From assembly GCA_028702135.1 (NCBI GenBank), contig JAQVPJ010000004.1, positions 61,112 through 125,111 of the forward strand: a DNA stretch of 64,000 bases, in the 5' to 3' direction. Shown here piece after piece: positions 25,094 through 34,107 of the stretch; position 1 is the stretch's first letter; each line of letters begins with the position of its first letter. Both the position numbers and the translations under genes were made by a program. This DNA is from Eubacteriales bacterium. Lineage in GTDB: Bacteria > Bacillota > Clostridia > Oscillospirales > CAG-382. The notes beneath the pieces were generated by a model. It saw only the letters and a program-made list of their open reading frames with translations, made no database searches and was not told the origin of the DNA.

Positions 25094-26902
25094 ATGTATG
25101 ATATAAAAAAGATTCGCAATTTTTCCATAATCGCTCATATAGACCACGGTAAAAGCACGCTTGCCGACCGTATTCTGGAATATACCAAAGCGGTAACGCC
25201 TCGTGAAGTATCCGCCCAGATGCTCGATAATATGGAGCTTGAGCGTGAACGAGGGATAACAATCAAGGCGCGTGCGGTGCATTTTAATTATTTAGCCGAT
25301 GACGGCAACCTATATGACTTCAACCTAATCGACACTCCCGGCCATGTCGACTTCGGATATGAGGTTTCACGCTCGCTCACAGCCTGCGAGGGTGCGCTTC
25401 TTATCGTCGATGCGACTCAGGGTATCCAGGCACAGACGCTTGCAAACGCCTATATGGCGATTGACAACGACCTTGAGATTATTCCCGTAATAAACAAGAT
25501 CGACCTTGCAAGCGCCGATATCGAGATGGCAAAGCGCGAGGTTGAGGAAATTATAGGCATTCCAGCCGACGATGCGCCCTGCGTTTCCGCAAAGCTCGGG
25601 ATAAATATCAGGGATGTGCTTGAAAAAATCGTAACCGATATTCCCTGCCCCAAGGGGGATGCCAATACGCCGCTCAAAGCGCTCGTTTTCGACAGCTATT
25701 ATGACGCTTACAAAGGCGTTGTCGTCTATATACGAGTATTAGAGGGATGTATCAGAGTAGACGACACCGTTCGGATGATGCACACGGGTGCGGAGTTTGA
25801 TGTTGTTGAGACCGGTGTTCTTTCCACTTTCAATCTGCAGCAGCGGGACGCTCTTTATGCCGGAGAGGTCGGTTATTTTACGGCGAGCATCAAATCAATC
25901 GCCGATACGGAGGTCGGCGATACCGTAACTCTTGCAAACCGTCCCACAGATAAGGCTCTGCCCGGCTTTAAAAAGTCCGTGCCTATGGTTTTTTCCGGTA
26001 TTTATCCCGCTGACGGTGCGAGATACGGAGATTTGAAGGACGCGCTTGAAAAGCTTCATTTAAATGACGCCTCGCTCTTGTTCGAACCCGAGACTTCCGC
26101 CGCTCTGGGCTTTGGCTTTCGATGCGGATTTTTGGGATTACTGCATATGGAGGTTATCGAGGAGCGTTTGGAGCGTGAGTTCAACCTCGACCTTATCACG
26201 ACCGCACCCAGCGTTATTTACGAGCTTGATATAAAGAACAAGGGGATAGTATTCATTGACAACCCAACCAATTTCCCCTCTCCCGACGAGATTGAAACAG
26301 CCGCCGAACCGATTGTAAAAGCATCCATAATAACCCCTGCGGCTTATGTCGGTTCGATTATGGAGCTGTGTCAGGACAGACGCGGAATATTTATAGATAT
26401 GAAATACATCGACACGGACAGAGCCGAACTGCATTACGAGCTGCCCCTAAACGAGATTATTTATGATTTCTTCGATGCGCTCAAATCCCGCAGCAAGGGT
26501 TACGCTTCTCTCGATTACGAGCATATCGGATACAAGCCCTCAAAGCTTGTCAAGCTCGATATCCTCATAAACGGCGAGGTCGTGGATGCGCTCTCGTTCA
26601 TAGTTCATTCGGACAAAGCTTATGCGAGGGCGAGAAGGATTGTCGAAAAGCTGAGGGATAATATCCCCCGCCAGCTTTTTGAAATACCGGTGCAGGCGGC
26701 TATCGGAGGAAAAATAATCGCGCGTGAAACGGTAAAAGCGATGCGCAAGGATGTTCTTGCAAAGTGCTACGGCGGAGATATCACGAGAAAGAAAAAGCTT
26801 TTGGAAAAGCAGAAGGAAGGCAAAAAGCGTATGCGCACCTTCGGCTCGGTGGAGATCCCGCAGGAAGCGTTCATGGCGGTTTTGAAGTTAGATGAAGAAT
26901 AA
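25094..26902 (+). CDS. lepA: Elongation factor 4 (LepA GTPase)
   Basis: This 602-residue ribosome-associated GTPase shows the full set of GTP-binding motifs: [10 protein letters not shown] near residue 13, ERERGITI in switch [17 protein letters not shown] near 79, and NKIDLASAD near 134. The LepA-specific C-terminal region ends [20 protein letters not shown]. The ATG at 25094 gives the normal family N-terminus ([15 protein letters not shown]). A purine-rich AAAGGA lies about 18 nt upstream, further than usual; a TTG at 25058 is an alternative. The end overlaps hemW by 11 nt. Confidence 0.95.
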   Translation: MYDIKKIRNFSIIAHIDHGKSTLADRILEYTKAVTPREVSAQMLDNMELERERGITIKARAVHFNYLADDGNLYDFNLIDTPGHVDFGYEVSRSLTACEGALLIVDATQGIQAQTLANAYMAIDNDLEIIPVINKIDLASADIEMAKREVEEIIGIPADDAPCVSAKLGINIRDVLEKIVTDIPCPKGDANTPLKALVFDSYYDAYKGVVVYIRVLEGCIRVDDTVRMMHTGAEFDVVETGVLSTFNLQQRDALYAGEVGYFTASIKSIADTEVGDTVTLANRPTDKALPGFKKSVPMVFSGIYPADGARYGDLKDALEKLHLNDASLLFEPETSAALGFGFRCGFLGLLHMEVIEERLEREFNLDLITTAPSVIYELDIKNKGIVFIDNPTNFPSPDEIETAAEPIVKASIITPAAYVGSIMELCQDRRGIFIDMKYIDTDRAELHYELPLNEIIYDFFDALKSRSKGYASLDYEHIGYKPSKLVKLDILINGEVVDALSFIVHSDKAYARARRIVEKLRDNIPRQLFEIPVQAAIGGKIIARETVKAMRKDVLAKCYGGDITRKKKLLEKQKEGKKRMRTFGSVEIPQEAFMAVLKLDEE

Positions 26903-27992
26903 CCTTTCGGTTTATGTCCATATCCCCTTCTGCGTCCGCAAGTGCAATTACTGTGCGTTTTACTCCCTGCCGCTCTGCGATGAACGGGTGATGCGTGATT
27001 ATACAGAAGCCCTGATAAGACAGATAAATAGCATCAAAACAGAAAGACCGGTAACAAGCGTATATTTCGGCGGCGGAACGCCGCCTGTTCTTGGTGTCGG
27101 GGCATTAATTTCTGTGCTTGAAGCGATTAAAGCCGGCTTCAGGCTTAGCGACGACTGCGAGATAACGCTTGAAGCGAACCCGGAAAGCGTCTCCCTGCCC
27201 GATTTGAAAGATTACAGAAATGCGGGCTTCAACCGCATTTCCATGGGTATGCAGTCCTCAAACGACCGTGAGCTTGCCATTTTAGGACGGAGATACGACC
27301 TTTCCCGATATAAGTCTGCCGTTAGGGCGGTTATAGATGCGGGATTTGAGAACAGAAGCACCGATATCATCTTCGGAATTCCCGAACAGACCATAGAAAG
27401 CCTTGAAAAATCCGTGATGACTGCGGTTGATTCGGGTACTCCGCATATATCGGCTTATTCGCTCTCCATAGAAAAAAATACCCCTTTTTACAACAACAGG
27501 GATACGCTTATACTGCCCGACGAGGATACCGAAGAGGAAATGTATTATCTTCTTTGCGATATACTTAAAAAACACGATTATTCGCATTATGAAATATCCT
27601 CATTCGCTCGTGAGGGCTTTCAATCAAGGCACAACCTGCATTATTGGGATTGCGGAGAGTATATCGGCTTCGGTACGGCGGCGCACTCCTATTGCAAAGG
27701 AAAACGCTTTTCAAACATCGCTGATGTAAATGAGTATATCTCACTCTCCACAGGCGATTACTTCTCCCCCACCGATTTTCACGTTCAGCGTTATCTGTCC
27801 GACACGGACAAGCGGGAGGAAGCCATAATGCTCGGACTGCGTACCGACAGAGGGATAAGAGCCGATGACGAGCTGCTCGCCAAAAGCAAAAAATATATAG
27901 ATGGCGGCTTTGCAAAAATCGAAAACGGCCGTTTTATTCTGACCGAAAAGGGCTACCGGGTATCCAACATTATCATCGCTGCGCTGATATAA
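26892..27992 (+). CDS. hemW: Radical SAM family heme chaperone HemW
   Basis: This 366-residue protein carries the HemW signature: [16 protein letters not shown] at residues about 11-26, where three cysteines bind the 4Fe-4S cluster and a fourth follows, then [12 protein letters not shown] near 58 and LEANPES near 96. HemW is a heme-binding relative of oxygen-independent coproporphyrinogen oxidase (HemN) and delivers heme rather than oxidising the porphyrinogen. Its position overlapping lepA is the standard Firmicutes arrangement. A full C-terminal domain is present. Confidence 0.92.
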   Translation: MKNNLSVYVHIPFCVRKCNYCAFYSLPLCDERVMRDYTEALIRQINSIKTERPVTSVYFGGGTPPVLGVGALISVLEAIKAGFRLSDDCEITLEANPESVSLPDLKDYRNAGFNRISMGMQSSNDRELAILGRRYDLSRYKSAVRAVIDAGFENRSTDIIFGIPEQTIESLEKSVMTAVDSGTPHISAYSLSIEKNTPFYNNRDTLILPDEDTEEEMYYLLCDILKKHDYSHYEISSFAREGFQSRHNLHYWDCGEYIGFGTAAHSYCKGKRFSNIADVNEYISLSTGDYFSPTDFHVQRYLSDTDKREEAIMLGLRTDRGIRADDELLAKSKKYIDGGFAKIENGRFILTEKGYRVSNIIIAALI

Positions 27993-28088
27993 AAAAGCCT
28001 TATAAAAAAACCGACAAAAAGCGGACGAAATTTCCGTTTTTATATGTTATTATAGTATTGCGAGAAAGAGGAACGAAAAGGTATCGAT

Positions 28089-28526
28089 ATGAACGGTATA
28101 AAGAAAGTAATAAAAAAGCTGTGGAATTTTGCTTTTAAAACGGAAAAGGGATTGTATCTGGTTTTCGGAGCGCTGACAACCCTTATATCCTTAATCGTAT
28201 TTGCGCTTTTCAATGAGCTTTTCGACGGAAAGCTGTATTGGCTCTCGACTGTACTGCAGCATGCGGCAGGAATAACCTTCGCGTATTTTACGAACAGAAG
28301 GTTTGTGTTCAAGAGCGAAAACATTTCAAGAAAAGCAAAAACACGAGAGGCAACGGAATTTTTTCTCACCCGTATAGTAACCCTTTTTATCGATATGGGT
28401 ATAAAAAAGGTGTTGATTGAAGAAGCCGGTATCGACAACAATGTTTCCGCCGTTATCACCTCGGTAATCGTTATCGTTCTCAACTATTTCGCCAGCAAAC
28501 TATATATTTTTAAGCGAAAGGACTGA
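28089..28526 (+). CDS. GtrA family membrane protein
   Basis: This 145-residue protein has four membrane helices in the GtrA pattern: YLVFGALTTLISLIVFAL, a second with HAAGITFAYFTNRRFVFKS at its end, FLTRIVTLFIDMGIKK, and VITSVIVIVLNYFASKLYIFK. The family flips or anchors polyprenyl-linked sugars for cell-surface glycosylation. An AAAAGG site precedes the ATG. It is followed only 12 nt later by the first gene of the phage block on the same strand, with no terminator between, so read-through into the phage genes is possible. GtrA genes are also found in phage glycosylation cassettes, so it may belong to the block. Confidence 0.85.
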   Translation: MNGIKKVIKKLWNFAFKTEKGLYLVFGALTTLISLIVFALFNELFDGKLYWLSTVLQHAAGITFAYFTNRRFVFKSENISRKAKTREATEFFLTRIVTLFIDMGIKKVLIEEAGIDNNVSAVITSVIVIVLNYFASKLYIFKRKD

Positions 28527-28538
28527 TAAATCTAAAAA

Positions 28539-28928
28539 ATGAATAAAAAACGCAGGCCGTCCTTGGCAGCAGGGACGGTTTTTTCATCCCCGGCGGAATG
28601 CCGACAAAAGCTCGAGGAGTATTTTGGCAGTTATCTGCAAAACAATCAGGAGATAGCGGATATCGAGTCGCTCGCCGATTTTTTCGGCATCACACGCGAG
28701 GACCTTATCCTTTATATGAACGATGCAAAATACGGAAAAATCCTGAGGCTCGCAAGGAACAGGATAGCGAAAATAAAAAAACAGTTGGCCTTTAACGGAA
28801 AGCTCCAGGCGACTGTTTTGACCTTCGACTTTAAAAATAACCACGGCTATAAAGACAAGCCGGAGGAAAACGAATCCGAAACCGAACCTGTCGTCTTCAA
28901 GGGACAGGTGAAAAAATGGGCAGAGTGA
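28539..28928 (+). CDS. Phage terminase small subunit-like protein
   Basis: This 129-residue protein lies directly before the large terminase and overlaps it by 13 nt. It has a helix-turn-helix-like segment (IADIESLADFFGITREDLIL, residues about 36-55), suitable for recognising packaging-site DNA, and a charged C-terminal region (KPEENESETEPVVFKGQ) that could contact the large subunit. Its length is normal for small terminases. The call rests on position plus the HTH-like pattern. The first phage-type gene starts 12 nt after gtrA. Confidence 0.75.
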   Translation: MNKKRRPSLAAGTVFSSPAECRQKLEEYFGSYLQNNQEIADIESLADFFGITREDLILYMNDAKYGKILRLARNRIAKIKKQLAFNGKLQATVLTFDFKNNHGYKDKPEENESETEPVVFKGQVKKWAE

Positions 28929-30283
28929 TGAGGGAGCATATTATCACACCGAACCGTAAGCAGATAACATTCTTTGAATCTGATGCAAAATATACCGCTT
29001 ACGGGGGTGCGCGGGGCGGCGGCAAGTCGTGGGCTATGCGTACAAAGCTGGTACTGTTAGCTCTCAACTACAAAGGAATACAGATTCTGCTTTTGCGCCG
29101 CACTCTCGGTGAGTTAAGGGAAAACCATCTGTTTCCCCTGCTTAAAATGCTCGCCGGTATTGCGGTTTTTGTATCCACCGACAAGGAATTCAGATTTCCC
29201 AACGGTTCAAGAATAAAGTTAGGCTACTGCGATAATGAAAACGATGTGCTTCAGTTTCAGGGGCAGTCATACGAGGTTATCGGACTTGAGGAGGCTACCC
29301 ATTTTACCGAAAAACAGTATACAGCCCTGACCGAGTGCAACAGAATATCCGGCTCTATGGAATACAAGGATTTCAAACCCCGTATGTATTTCACCTGCAA
29401 TCCCGGAGGAGTCGGACACGACTGGGTAAAAAGGCTTTTTATAGACAAAAACTATCGCACAAACGAAAACAGCAGGGATTATTTCTTTATCAAAAGCCTT
29501 GTTTTCGACAATCATTTTCTTATGGAGCATAATCCCGAATATGTCGATACGCTCAAAGCTCTGCCCGAGGTCAGGCGCAGGGCTATGCTTTACGGTGACT
29601 GGAACTCCTTTGAGGGCGCATTCTTTCCCGAATTCGATTACGAAAAACACACCGCCGAGCCGTTTATGCCCGACAAAAACTGGATAAAGTTCCGCGCTCT
29701 CGATTACGGGCTTGATATGACCTGCTGTCTGTGGCTGGCGATTACAAACGACGGCAGAATCATCGTCTACCGCGAACTTTACGAGGAGGGGCTTATCATC
29801 TCCGAGGCGACCAAAAGAATCCTTGCGGCAACTCCTAAAACCGAAACGATACGCTATACGGTAGCCTCGCCCGATTTATGGAACCGCCGTCAGGAAAGCG
29901 GCAAAAGCGGCTTTGAGATTATAACGAAAAACGGTATGAAGCGCCTGCAAAAAGCGAACAACGCCCGTATTACCGGCTGGCGTGTGATGCGCGAATACTT
30001 AAAGGAGCGATACGAGCTTGAAGGAAAACCCAAACTCACGATTTTCCGCAACTGCCGGAATCTCCTGCACAGCCTGCCGCTTTTAAGGTTCGATGAATAC
30101 GTAAAAGAGGACGCCGCCGATACTCCCCATGATATCACGCATGCGCCCGAGGCGTTGAGGTATGCGCTTATGTCAAGAGAGCCGATGTTTATAAAAAAGA
30201 GCGTACCTTTTACAAGCAGCATTTACAACTTTGATTCGGCCTCCCCTGAGGACGACGAATATGAGAGCTTTATAAAATACTGA
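28916..30283 (+). CDS. Phage terminase large subunit
   Basis: This 455-residue packaging motor has an N-terminal ATPase with Walker A GGARGGGKSWAM (about residues 31-42) and a Walker B-like VIGLEEATHF near 120, followed by RMYFTCNPGG (motif III). The C-terminal RNase H-like nuclease begins RALDYGLDMTC near 260, with later acidic residues. Both domains are complete and uninterrupted, so the protein could be active. It drives DNA into the procapsid through the portal encoded just downstream. Confidence 0.93.
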   Translation: MGRVMREHIITPNRKQITFFESDAKYTAYGGARGGGKSWAMRTKLVLLALNYKGIQILLLRRTLGELRENHLFPLLKMLAGIAVFVSTDKEFRFPNGSRIKLGYCDNENDVLQFQGQSYEVIGLEEATHFTEKQYTALTECNRISGSMEYKDFKPRMYFTCNPGGVGHDWVKRLFIDKNYRTNENSRDYFFIKSLVFDNHFLMEHNPEYVDTLKALPEVRRRAMLYGDWNSFEGAFFPEFDYEKHTAEPFMPDKNWIKFRALDYGLDMTCCLWLAITNDGRIIVYRELYEEGLIISEATKRILAATPKTETIRYTVASPDLWNRRQESGKSGFEIITKNGMKRLQKANNARITGWRVMREYLKERYELEGKPKLTIFRNCRNLLHSLPLLRFDEYVKEDAADTPHDITHAPEALRYALMSREPMFIKKSVPFTSSIYNFDSASPEDDEYESFIKY

Positions 30284-30307
30284 TTACTTGAAGGGAATGA
30301 TAGAATA

Positions 30308-31900
30308 TTGAGCCGAAAAAAAGACAAGATTTTCACCGAGGAATGGCAGCTATATGAGAAAGGCAAGGAATATAATTATTCGCTTAACCTGTATGACAAG
30401 GTAAACGTAAACGAGCGTTTTTACAGGGGCGACCAGTGGGAGGGAGTAAAGACAGGCGGTCTGCCTGCTCCGGTTTTCAATATCTTCAAACGGATTATTG
30501 AATATTACACCTCCACAATTTTACAGAATGCGGTTTCGATGCGTTATTCGTTCGCTTCTCCCTATGGGGGCAAAACGGATATAACGGAAAAGGAAGCGAA
30601 CGACACCTGCGGGATTCTGAACGGCATAATCGATACCCGTCGGGAAAAGATGAAGTTCGACAAGCTGCTGTCCGACTCCCTGACCGATGCGGCGATTACA
30701 GGCGATGCGGTCTGCTATACCTACTGGGATCCCGCAGTCAGAACAGGGCAGCTCTTTACCGGCGACTTTGTAAGCGTGCTTGTGGATAATACGAATGTGT
30801 TTTTCGGCAACCCGAATTCAAAGGACGTAAATTCCCAGCCCTATATCCTGATCTCGCTTAGGGAAACGGTTGCCGATTTAAGAGCACAGGCGGCTAAAAA
30901 CAAGCTGCCCGAACATATTATAGAGCGGATAACCCCCGATGATGACACATTAACACAATCGGGTGATATGGCTAAAAAAGAGCTTGAGAACACGAAATGC
31001 ATATCGCTCATTAAGCTCTGGAGGGGGCCGAATGGCAGCATTTTATACCGTAAATTGGTCAAAAACACCATAATAAGCGATACTGTTGATACAAAGCTCC
31101 GAACCTACCCTATCGCTTTTTTCAACTGGACGACGGTTAAAAATTCATGGCACGGGCAGGCGGTTGCTACAGGGCTTATAGAAAACCAGATCTTTATAAA
31201 CAAAGGCTTCGCCATGGTTATGAAGCATATGATGGACACCGCTTTTTCAAAGGTGATATACGATTCGACAATAATCGACGAATGGTCAAACAAAGTCGGA
31301 GAGGCGGTTGCCGTCAACGGTCCGGTTGAAAACGTGGCAAAGGTTTTGAATTCGGGGCAGATGCAGGCGGGAATGCTCGATGTTATAAACCTTGCCATCT
31401 CAAACACAAAGGAGTTTCTCGGCGCGACCGATACCGCACTTGGCAACGTTCAGCCGAACAACACCTCTGCGATCATAGCACTGCAGCAGGCATCCAATAT
31501 GCCGCTTGAGAACATAAAGCGTTCTTTTTACCAGTATGTGGAGGATATAGGGCTTATATGGCTTGAATTTATGTTCACATATTACGATGAAAAAAGGCTT
31601 GTCTGCGTACGAAGCGGAGAAAAGAAAGCCTTTGAACGCTTCTCGCAAAAAAAGTACAAAGATGTGCTGTTCGACTGCCGTGTGGACGTAGGTGCTACGA
31701 GCTACTGGTCGGAATTAGCGGCGATAAACACGCTTGATAATCTGCTCTCAAGAGGTTTGATCACGCTTGAACAGTATCTTGAACGGATTCCGGACAACCT
31801 TGTACCACGCAAAAAAGAGCTTATCGAACAGCAGAATTCAGTAGAAAGAGAGGATAAAAATGACAAAACAAAACCCCTTGACAAACGAACAAATCCTTGA
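30308..31900 (+). CDS. Phage portal protein
   Basis: This 530-residue protein has the position and length of portals of short-tailed phages. Regions such as NERFYRGDQWEGV near the N-terminus and WHGQAVATGLIENQIFINKG near 280, with helical EFLGATDTALGNVQPNNTSA in the C-terminal crown part, are like podovirus portals. The start is TTG at 30308; an AAGGGA site lies about 12 nt upstream and no ATG fits. The 3' end overlaps the next gene by 41 nt. It forms the dodecameric DNA gate. Confidence 0.85.
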   Translation: MSRKKDKIFTEEWQLYEKGKEYNYSLNLYDKVNVNERFYRGDQWEGVKTGGLPAPVFNIFKRIIEYYTSTILQNAVSMRYSFASPYGGKTDITEKEANDTCGILNGIIDTRREKMKFDKLLSDSLTDAAITGDAVCYTYWDPAVRTGQLFTGDFVSVLVDNTNVFFGNPNSKDVNSQPYILISLRETVADLRAQAAKNKLPEHIIERITPDDDTLTQSGDMAKKELENTKCISLIKLWRGPNGSILYRKLVKNTIISDTVDTKLRTYPIAFFNWTTVKNSWHGQAVATGLIENQIFINKGFAMVMKHMMDTAFSKVIYDSTIIDEWSNKVGEAVAVNGPVENVAKVLNSGQMQAGMLDVINLAISNTKEFLGATDTALGNVQPNNTSAIIALQQASNMPLENIKRSFYQYVEDIGLIWLEFMFTYYDEKRLVCVRSGEKKAFERFSQKKYKDVLFDCRVDVGATSYWSELAAINTLDNLLSRGLITLEQYLERIPDNLVPRKKELIEQQNSVEREDKNDKTKPLDKRTNP

Positions 31901-32414
31901 ACACGTGTTTGAGCTTGCGGACGAGGCGGGTATGACGCCCGATGAGTATGTTCACAAGCTGAACAGCGATTACGAGCAGGTACGCTTAAAAGACCGCGAG
32001 GGCTTGCCGGAAAGTGTCATCGCGGAGCTTGAAACAGCAAGGAGCTTAAAAAAAGAGGCTCGAAACAGCAGAATTCGGGCGGAAAAAGACGAGGGCATAA
32101 GAAAAGAAGTCGAGAATTTCAAGCAGTCGTTCCCGGAGGTGCGGCCGGAGGAAATACCCGAGTCTGTCTGGGAGCAGGTTGCAAACGGAGCATCACTTGT
32201 TCACGCTTATGCCTACCACCTTATCAGGAATAACAGGGACAGCGAATACGCAAGTAAGGTCAACGAGGAGAATTCCTCACGGTCGACCTCAAAAACCGGA
32301 GACGGTGAAACCGAACCCTTTTTCACAAAAGAGCAGGTCGAGGCGATGAGCCCTAAGGAAGTGGCTAAAAACTATAACCATATCCTCAGGTCCATCTCAA
32401 AATGGCATATCTAA
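31860..32414 (+). CDS. Probable phage scaffold protein
   Basis: This 184-residue protein is highly charged and predicted helical (LKKEARNSRIRAEKDEG, EVENFKQSF), with no hydrophobic core typical of enzymes. It lies between portal and coat genes, where tailed phages encode the scaffolding protein that shapes the procapsid. The C-terminal part (FFTKEQVEAMSPKEVAKNY) resembles the ends of phage scaffold-type proteins. GAGAGG precedes the ATG, which lies inside the portal gene. The call depends on order and composition. Confidence 0.7.
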   Translation: MTKQNPLTNEQILEHVFELADEAGMTPDEYVHKLNSDYEQVRLKDREGLPESVIAELETARSLKKEARNSRIRAEKDEGIRKEVENFKQSFPEVRPEEIPESVWEQVANGASLVHAYAYHLIRNNRDSEYASKVNEENSSRSTSKTGDGETEPFFTKEQVEAMSPKEVAKNYNHILRSISKWHI

Positions 32415-32438
32415 AAAAATACGGAAAGGAAGAAGATT

Positions 32439-33263
32439 ATGGCAAACTACAACAGTATTGAAAAAATCATCAGCGCGGAGATTCTGCGCACCAATGAGGA
32501 CAACCTACTTGCAAACAGGGTTTGCAACACCTCCTATGTCGGTGACATAAGAAACAAGGGCGATTCAGTAACCTTTATCGGTCTTTCCGACCCCACCGTT
32601 TACGATTATACCGGCACGCTGAACTATGAGGAGGTCGACGATTATGCGACTACATTGTTTGTAGATCAGGACAAGGCGTTTTCATTTAAAATAAAGGACA
32701 TCGAGGAGCTGCGTTCCTCGGTGGGACTCAAGGATTCACAGACCAAAAGAGCCTCATATCTGCTCAAAAACGAGGTCGATGCCTATGTATTCGGGTTGTA
32801 TCCCGATGCGGGGCATATCTTTGAGGAAACAACGGTTACACCCGCAAACGTGCTGCTGACCGTCGCCGCGATTAAGCAGAAGCTTGAGGAGGCCAATGTT
32901 CCCGACGGCAGAACATGGATAATCGTGCCGCCGTTTATAAAAACAAAACTGATGCTCGCAGGCATAAAATTCCAGATAAACAACGGCGTAAACGGAACCG
33001 GCTCGGTAGGCTTTACCGATGAACTGGGCTGTGATATATTCGTTTCCAATCAGCTCTGCAAATCCGGCAGCAGCACCTATATGCTTGCAGGCTCATACTC
33101 CGCAATCGCCTACGCCGAGCAGGTCCTCGAAACACAGGTAATCGACAGGATGGAGTATTCCTTTGACAAAGCGGTCAGAGGCAGGCTTGTATTCGGAGCG
33201 AAGGTAATAAAGCCGACAGAGCTTGTATGTTGTCCGGTTATCGACGGTTCAAATGCGATATAA
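32439..33263 (+). CDS. Phage major capsid (coat) protein
   Basis: This 274-residue protein occupies the coat position after the scaffold gene. The start (NSIEKIISAEILRTNEDNLL) and the blocks TRASYLLKNEVDAY-like helix and KLMLAGIKFQINN fit an HK97-fold coat of the P22-like group, with TYMLAGSYSAIAYAEQ near residue 210 as a typical P-domain strand-turn. It has a good ribosome binding site (AAAGGAAG). It is shorter than P22 coat (430 residues), indicating a minimal fold without insertion domain. No proteolytic delta domain is visible. Confidence 0.82.
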   Translation: MANYNSIEKIISAEILRTNEDNLLANRVCNTSYVGDIRNKGDSVTFIGLSDPTVYDYTGTLNYEEVDDYATTLFVDQDKAFSFKIKDIEELRSSVGLKDSQTKRASYLLKNEVDAYVFGLYPDAGHIFEETTVTPANVLLTVAAIKQKLEEANVPDGRTWIIVPPFIKTKLMLAGIKFQINNGVNGTGSVGFTDELGCDIFVSNQLCKSGSSTYMLAGSYSAIAYAEQVLETQVIDRMEYSFDKAVRGRLVFGAKVIKPTELVCCPVIDGSNAI

Positions 33264-33295
33264 ACAAAAAAATTACTATTAAGGAGAGTTGAATC

Positions 33296-33688
33296 ATGGC
33301 TACTATCATGACAGAAAGCATAATCACAGTACCAAACGAAGCGAACGAAATAATATTCTGCTTTCCCACCTCGGCGACGAAAAGCGAGACCTTTACCTTC
33401 GGGCTGAGCGATACTGCAGACGGTTTCTTTGTTCTTGCAGACGCCTCCGGCGCCATGCCCGGAAACTATACCATCAGCTTTGCAAAGGGTGTTTATCCGC
33501 CCGCAAGAACACCTAAGTCATTCACCTTCAGCGACGGGACTGTCATCGCTTTTCCCGTTGAAAGCGGTCATATCGAGGATAAAAACTCAAAAGCGAGCTT
33601 TACGGTCGTTTCCGAAGACTCGGGAGACCTGAGTAACTCCGGAATAAAACTTGCGCTTATTAAAAAGAGGTATGTTACCAACAATTGA
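33296..33688 (+). CDS. Small phage head protein of unknown role
   Basis: This 130-residue protein follows the coat gene and is rich in beta-strand-forming residues (ETFTFGLSDTADGFFVLA, SFTFSDGTVIAFPV). Its position and size suit a capsid decoration or head-stabilising protein, but I recognise no family. AAGGAG lies 9 nt upstream of the ATG. It has no cysteine pattern or membrane segment apart from two Cys early on. Confidence 0.6.
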   Translation: MATIMTESIITVPNEANEIIFCFPTSATKSETFTFGLSDTADGFFVLADASGAMPGNYTISFAKGVYPPARTPKSFTFSDGTVIAFPVESGHIEDKNSKASFTVVSEDSGDLSNSGIKLALIKKRYVTNN

Positions 33689-33726
33689 TTTTACGATTTG
33701 AAATATCTTAAAGGAGGATTATAAAC

Positions 33727-34107
33727 ATGACCGGAACCGACATTTACAACACCGCTATGGATTTATGCGCGCTGCGGAACAAAAGCGGTGCGATCCCCTC
33801 CGATTGCTCCGACCTGACACAGCGCGCCACCGCGCTGATAAACATTCTTATTGCCGAGAACGCCTATCTCGATTCCCTGATAAAAAAACAGGCGCTTACC
33901 ATAAATCCGATAACCGAACTCTCAAACACGGTTGAGCTCTCTGAGCTTATATGCGCGGCGGTTCTGCCGTACGGACTCGCCTGCCTGCTCATTCAAAACG
34001 AGGATACCGGTGAAGCGATGTTCTTCAAGAGCAGATATGAGTTTGAAAAAGCAAAAATCCAATCGGAAATAAAGGGTGTGCTGACGCCTATAAAGGAGGT
34101 ATACTGA
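33727..34107 (+). CDS. Probable head-completion/adaptor protein (P22 gp4-like position)
   Basis: This 126-residue helical protein lies between the head genes and the propeller gene, where short-tailed phages encode the adaptor ring that sits under the portal. The segment MTGTDIYNTAMDLCALRN and the helix TALINILIAENAYLDSLIKK are like small adaptor proteins. It has an AAAGGAGG site and its stop shares a base with the next ATG (TGATG), so translation is coupled to the hub-like protein. Function is inferred from order. Confidence 0.65.
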   Translation: MTGTDIYNTAMDLCALRNKSGAIPSDCSDLTQRATALINILIAENAYLDSLIKKQALTINPITELSNTVELSELICAAVLPYGLACLLIQNEDTGEAMFFKSRYEFEKAKIQSEIKGVLTPIKEVY

